DNA of 9,059 bases from contig JAKAXI010000061.1 of NCBI GenBank assembly GCA_021816665.1, positions 1 through 9,059 of the forward strand, in the 5' to 3' direction. The translations under genes and the position numbers were made by a program. Positions 6,595-9,059 of this stretch are shown piece by piece. Every line of letters begins with the position of its first letter. Within the stretch, counting starts at the first letter, position 1. The DNA is from Bacillota bacterium. GTDB lineage: Bacteria > Bacillota > Bacilli > Alicyclobacillales > Alicyclobacillaceae. The notes beneath the pieces are model-generated. The model did not search any database and had not been told where the DNA came from. It saw only the letters and a program-made list of their open reading frames with translations.

Positions 6595-8100
6595 TCAGTG
6601 TCCCTCTTGACGCAAACTCGCAATCGCCTGTGCAGCAACCTCTCGGTCGTCAAAGTGGTGTTTGACACGCCCGATAATTTGGTACGTCTCGTGCCCCTTA
6701 CCCGCGATCAGGATGACATCTTCCCCATCAGCCTCTGCCACAGCTTTCTCAATTGCCTCCCGGCGGTCGGTAATTCGCTCATAGCGTCCGCCTGGACGCA
6801 GAGATTTCCCTTTCACACCGGCTTCCATGTCGTCTAGAATTCGCACCGGGTCTTCGGTTCTTGGGTTATCGCTCGTCAACAATGTAAGATCGCTGTATCG
6901 CGCGGCCACTTCAGCCATGAGCGGTCGCTTTCCGCGGTCGCGGTCACCGCCGCAGCCAACCACGCACAGAACTCGCCCCTTGGAGAATTCGCGAACCGTC
7001 TGCAGTGCGTTTTCGAGGCTGTCTGGAGTATGCGAGTAATCGACCAGGACCGTGAACGACTGCCCTGCAACCACACGCTCGAGTCTCCCCGGAATCCCCG
7101 CAACTGACTCTAGTGACGCCACCATCTGCGGCAACGGCAAACCCTCTATCGCTCCTACCGCGATTGCAGCCAGGGCGTTGTATACGTTAAATCGTCCTGT
7201 CAACTGAAGCGAGACGTCCGCCTCTTCTCCCGTCCACAAAGCGACGTGAAAGCTCACACCGCCCGGTTGCACGTCCACAGAACTCGCCCGGACATCAGCG
7301 CTCTGTTCAATCCCGTACGTAATCGATTCGTGTACACTTTGAGTCAGCAAATACGCCGTCGAAGCATCGTCAGCGTTTAGCACAGCACGCTCCATCTGCC
7401 GCGGGTCTGCCGCGTACGTGTTCCCAAGCCGCGAGAACAGTTTGCCTTTGGCGGCGCGATAGTTTTCCATCGTACCGTGAAAATCCAGGTGGTCCTGTGT
7501 CAAGTTCGTAAACACAGCCGTGCGAAACCGGGTGCCAGCGACGCGACGCTCCTCGAGGGCGTGTGACGATACCTCCATCACTGCATACTCACAATCGGCA
7601 GCAACCATTTCCGCCAGAACCGATTGCAGTTCGACAGCCTCCGGGGTGGTGTTGGCAACGTCAACAGTGACATCGCCGATTCTCTTGCCGATTGTTCCGA
7701 GCAGCCCTGTCTGATGCCCAGCATCCCTGAGCACTCGCTCAATCAGGTGCGTCGTCGTTGTTTTGCCGTTGGTACCGGTAACTCCGATCACCGACATTCG
7801 CTGCGACGGATGACCGTAGAACCAAGCCGCCGCGACGGCGCTTGCGAGACGTGTGTCAGGCACCACCAACTGGGCACAGCTCAATGAGTCTAACGGCATC
7901 TCTACCATCACGGCGACCGCGCCTGCGTGGACTGCATCTTGTACGAAAGTATGTCCATCTACGGTATATCCGCGCAGCGCAATGAACAGGCTGCCCGGTT
8001 GCACTTGTCTGGAGTCTGTAGTGACATCGAAAAACTCTGTATCCGCATCGCCAATGACGTGTGCCTTCACGTAAGCCGAAGCTAGTTCTGACAACCGCAA
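6595..8100 (-). CDS. murE: UDP-MurNAc-L-Ala-D-Glu:meso-diaminopimelate ligase MurE
   Basis: This cytoplasmic ATP-dependent ligase adds the third amino acid to the UDP-MurNAc peptide. The full-length protein has 501 residues, normal for MurE. Visible features are an N-terminal UDP-sugar-binding domain (about 1-100), the P-loop GVTGTNGKTTTTH (106-118), NTTPE (150-154), the MEVSSHAL segment (175-182), a likely carbamylated lysine in AAKGKLFS (around 218), and the C-terminal Mur ligase domain. That domain holds VDYSHTPDS, where the family usually has VDYAHTPD, then VGCGGDRDRGKR and DNPRTEDP (411-418). DNPR is the known signature for meso-diaminopimelate, where lysine-adding enzymes differ, so mDAP peptidoglycan is inferred. 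The start is TTG at 8100-8098: AAAGGGG lies 9 bases upstream, and the protein then begins MRLSELASAY, in register with Bacillus MurE. It is separated by 30 bases from mraY and is probably co-transcribed. Confidence 0.97.
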   Translation of the reverse strand: MRLSELASAYVKAHVIGDADTEFFDVTTDSRQVQPGSLFIALRGYTVDGHTFVQDAVHAGAVAVMVEMPLDSLSCAQLVVPDTRLASAVAAAWFYGHPSQRMSVIGVTGTNGKTTTTHLIERVLRDAGHQTGLLGTIGKRIGDVTVDVANTTPEAVELQSVLAEMVAADCEYAVMEVSSHALEERRVAGTRFRTAVFTNLTQDHLDFHGTMENYRAAKGKLFSRLGNTYAADPRQMERAVLNADDASTAYLLTQSVHESITYGIEQSADVRASSVDVQPGGVSFHVALWTGEEADVSLQLTGRFNVYNALAAIAVGAIEGLPLPQMVASLESVAGIPGRLERVVAGQSFTVLVDYSHTPDSLENALQTVREFSKGRVLCVVGCGGDRDRGKRPLMAEVAARYSDLTLLTSDNPRTEDPVRILDDMEAGVKGKSLRPGGRYERITDRREAIEKAVAEADGEDVILIAGKGHETYQIIGRVKHHFDDREVAAQAIASLRQEGH

Positions 8101-8109
8101 ATGATGCGT

Positions 8110-8115
8110 CCCCTT
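8110..8115 (-). promoter_or_regulatory. Shine-Dalgarno site of murE supporting a TTG start
   Basis: A purine-rich AAGGGG lies 9 bases before TTG 8100. The remaining part of the 73-base spoVD-murE gap shows no recognisable promoter or terminator. Confidence 0.6.
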
Positions 8116-8173
8116 TCTGTTCCGGCCAACTCTGACCGCCAGGAACCCCTAGCGCTCAACCTCGCCCCTCAAT

Positions 8174-9059
8174 CTATTGCTTTTGTGATGACTTGTCAAT
8201 TGAGTTTCCGGTCGGTTTGTCCCCTAAGTACAAGCGGATCGTCGAGCCTTCTTGAACGTTGGTTCCGAACGGAGGTGCCTGCCAAACAATGGTGTTGCCC
8301 TGTCCGATCAACTGCGTTTTCAACTGTCCACTGTTCTGCAAAGCCAATTGCCTGGCCTCATTTAGGGTGAGACCGACAAAGTTTGGCACACTCACCATAA
8401 CCGGATCGCCATACCTGTACTTGCGCGGCAATCCGCCTTGTTGTTTGGGTACTCCCTCGACCTGCAGTGCATCACCGAGAATTCGACCGACAATCGGAGC
8501 AGCGATGACCCCGCCAAAGATCACGCCTGCCTTTGGACGTGGGTGGTCAATGGCAATATAGGCCACGAGCTGCGGGTTATTTGCGGGCGCCATGCCCATA
8601 AACGACACGATGTAGTGACTGCCTGAGTAGTGGCCGTTTTCGACGACTTGCGCTGTGCCTGTTTTTCCTGCCACACGGTAGCCATCAAAGTATGCGTTGT
8701 GACCACTCCCGTTGGCGACGACGCTCTCCAACGCGCTGCGGACTTCTGCTGCAGTCTGTTCTGAGATGACTCTGCGCACGACAGTCGGTTTCGTTTGGCT
8801 GAGAATGGCGCCTGTTGTGTGGTTTCTCAAGGCCGCCACCACATAAGGTTTCATGAGGAGGCCACCGTTCGCGATCGTCCCCATCGCCATCACCTGCTGT
8901 ATCGGGGTGACAGACACGCCCTGCCCAAACGCAGTCGTGGCGAGTTCGAGTGGACCGACTTTCGACAGAGGAAAGAGAATGCCATTGCCTTCCCCCGGCA
9001 AGTCGATGCCTGTCTTGCGGCCAAAACCAAACTTCTTGATGTAACTGAACAGTGCATCT
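8174..9059 (-). CDS. spoVD: Class B penicillin-binding protein, SpoVD-like peptidoglycan DD-transpeptidase (5' end outside window)
   Basis: This is the C-terminal part of a class B PBP, a membrane-anchored transpeptidase that crosslinks peptidoglycan on the outer face of the membrane. About 294 residues are visible; the reading frame stays open to the right edge, so the N-terminal anchor, the SxxK active-site serine and the SxN motif lie outside. The visible part starts DALFSYIKKFGFGRKTGID, the stretch that normally follows SxN. The third active-site motif, KTGTAQV, is at visible residues 132-138. A single PASTA domain follows (about 222-279, starting SVPNFVGLTLNEA), then a short hydrophilic tail ending SSQKQ. 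One PASTA repeat, the position just before murE and the close match to the remembered Bacillus SpoVD sequence favour SpoVD, which in B. subtilis works with SpoVE in spore cortex synthesis. A vegetative PBP2B/FtsI role cannot be excluded. The stop is TAG at 8176-8174, followed by 73 bases before murE with no terminator seen. Confidence 0.9.
   Translation of the reverse strand, partial: DALFSYIKKFGFGRKTGIDLPGEGNGILFPLSKVGPLELATTAFGQGVSVTPIQQVMAMGTIANGGLLMKPYVVAALRNHTTGAILSQTKPTVVRRVISEQTAAEVRSALESVVANGSGHNAYFDGYRVAGKTGTAQVVENGHYSGSHYIVSFMGMAPANNPQLVAYIAIDHPRPKAGVIFGGVIAAPIVGRILGDALQVEGVPKQQGGLPRKYRYGDPVMVSVPNFVGLTLNEARQLALQNSGQLKTQLIGQGNTIVWQAPPFGTNVQEGSTIRLYLGDKPTGNSIDKSSQKQ

Overview
The window is the middle of a bacterial division and cell wall (dcw) gene cluster. 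All eight genes lie on the minus strand, so transcription runs from the right end (9059) to the left end (1). In transcription order they are a class B penicillin-binding protein of the SpoVD type (only its 3' part is present), murE, mraY, murD, a SpoVE/FtsW-type lipid II polymerase, murG, murB and murA (only its 5' part is present). No mobile elements, CRISPR arrays, tRNAs or rRNAs were seen.

The order spoVD-murE-mraY-murD-spoVE-murG-murB is the one known from endospore-forming Bacilli such as Bacillus subtilis. As in that lineage, murC does not lie between murG and murB. Two features differ from the B. subtilis layout. murA follows murB directly, where B. subtilis has divIB. The base composition also appears higher in G+C than B. 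subtilis, judged by eye. MurE carries the DNPR motif of meso-diaminopimelate-adding enzymes. Together these suggest an endospore-forming Firmicute with mDAP peptidoglycan, perhaps near Alicyclobacillaceae; family and genus are a guess.

The genes form one pathway. MurA and MurB make UDP-MurNAc from UDP-GlcNAc. MurD and MurE add D-Glu and mDAP; MurC and MurF, which act around them, are not in the window. MraY puts the UDP-MurNAc-pentapeptide on undecaprenyl phosphate to give lipid I, and MurG adds GlcNAc to give lipid II. The SEDS protein and the PBP polymerise and crosslink lipid II outside the membrane. Spacing is tight (4 to 73 bases) everywhere except a gap of 192 bases between murG and murB. 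That pattern fits one operon with translational coupling; no convincing promoter or terminator was found.

The region is conserved housekeeping DNA and I see no new biological system. The points worth a second look are small: several non-ATG starts that need care (murA, spoVE/ftsW, murD, murE), the hairpin-bearing murG-murB gap, an altered acceptor-side motif in MurG, and the murB-murA linkage.
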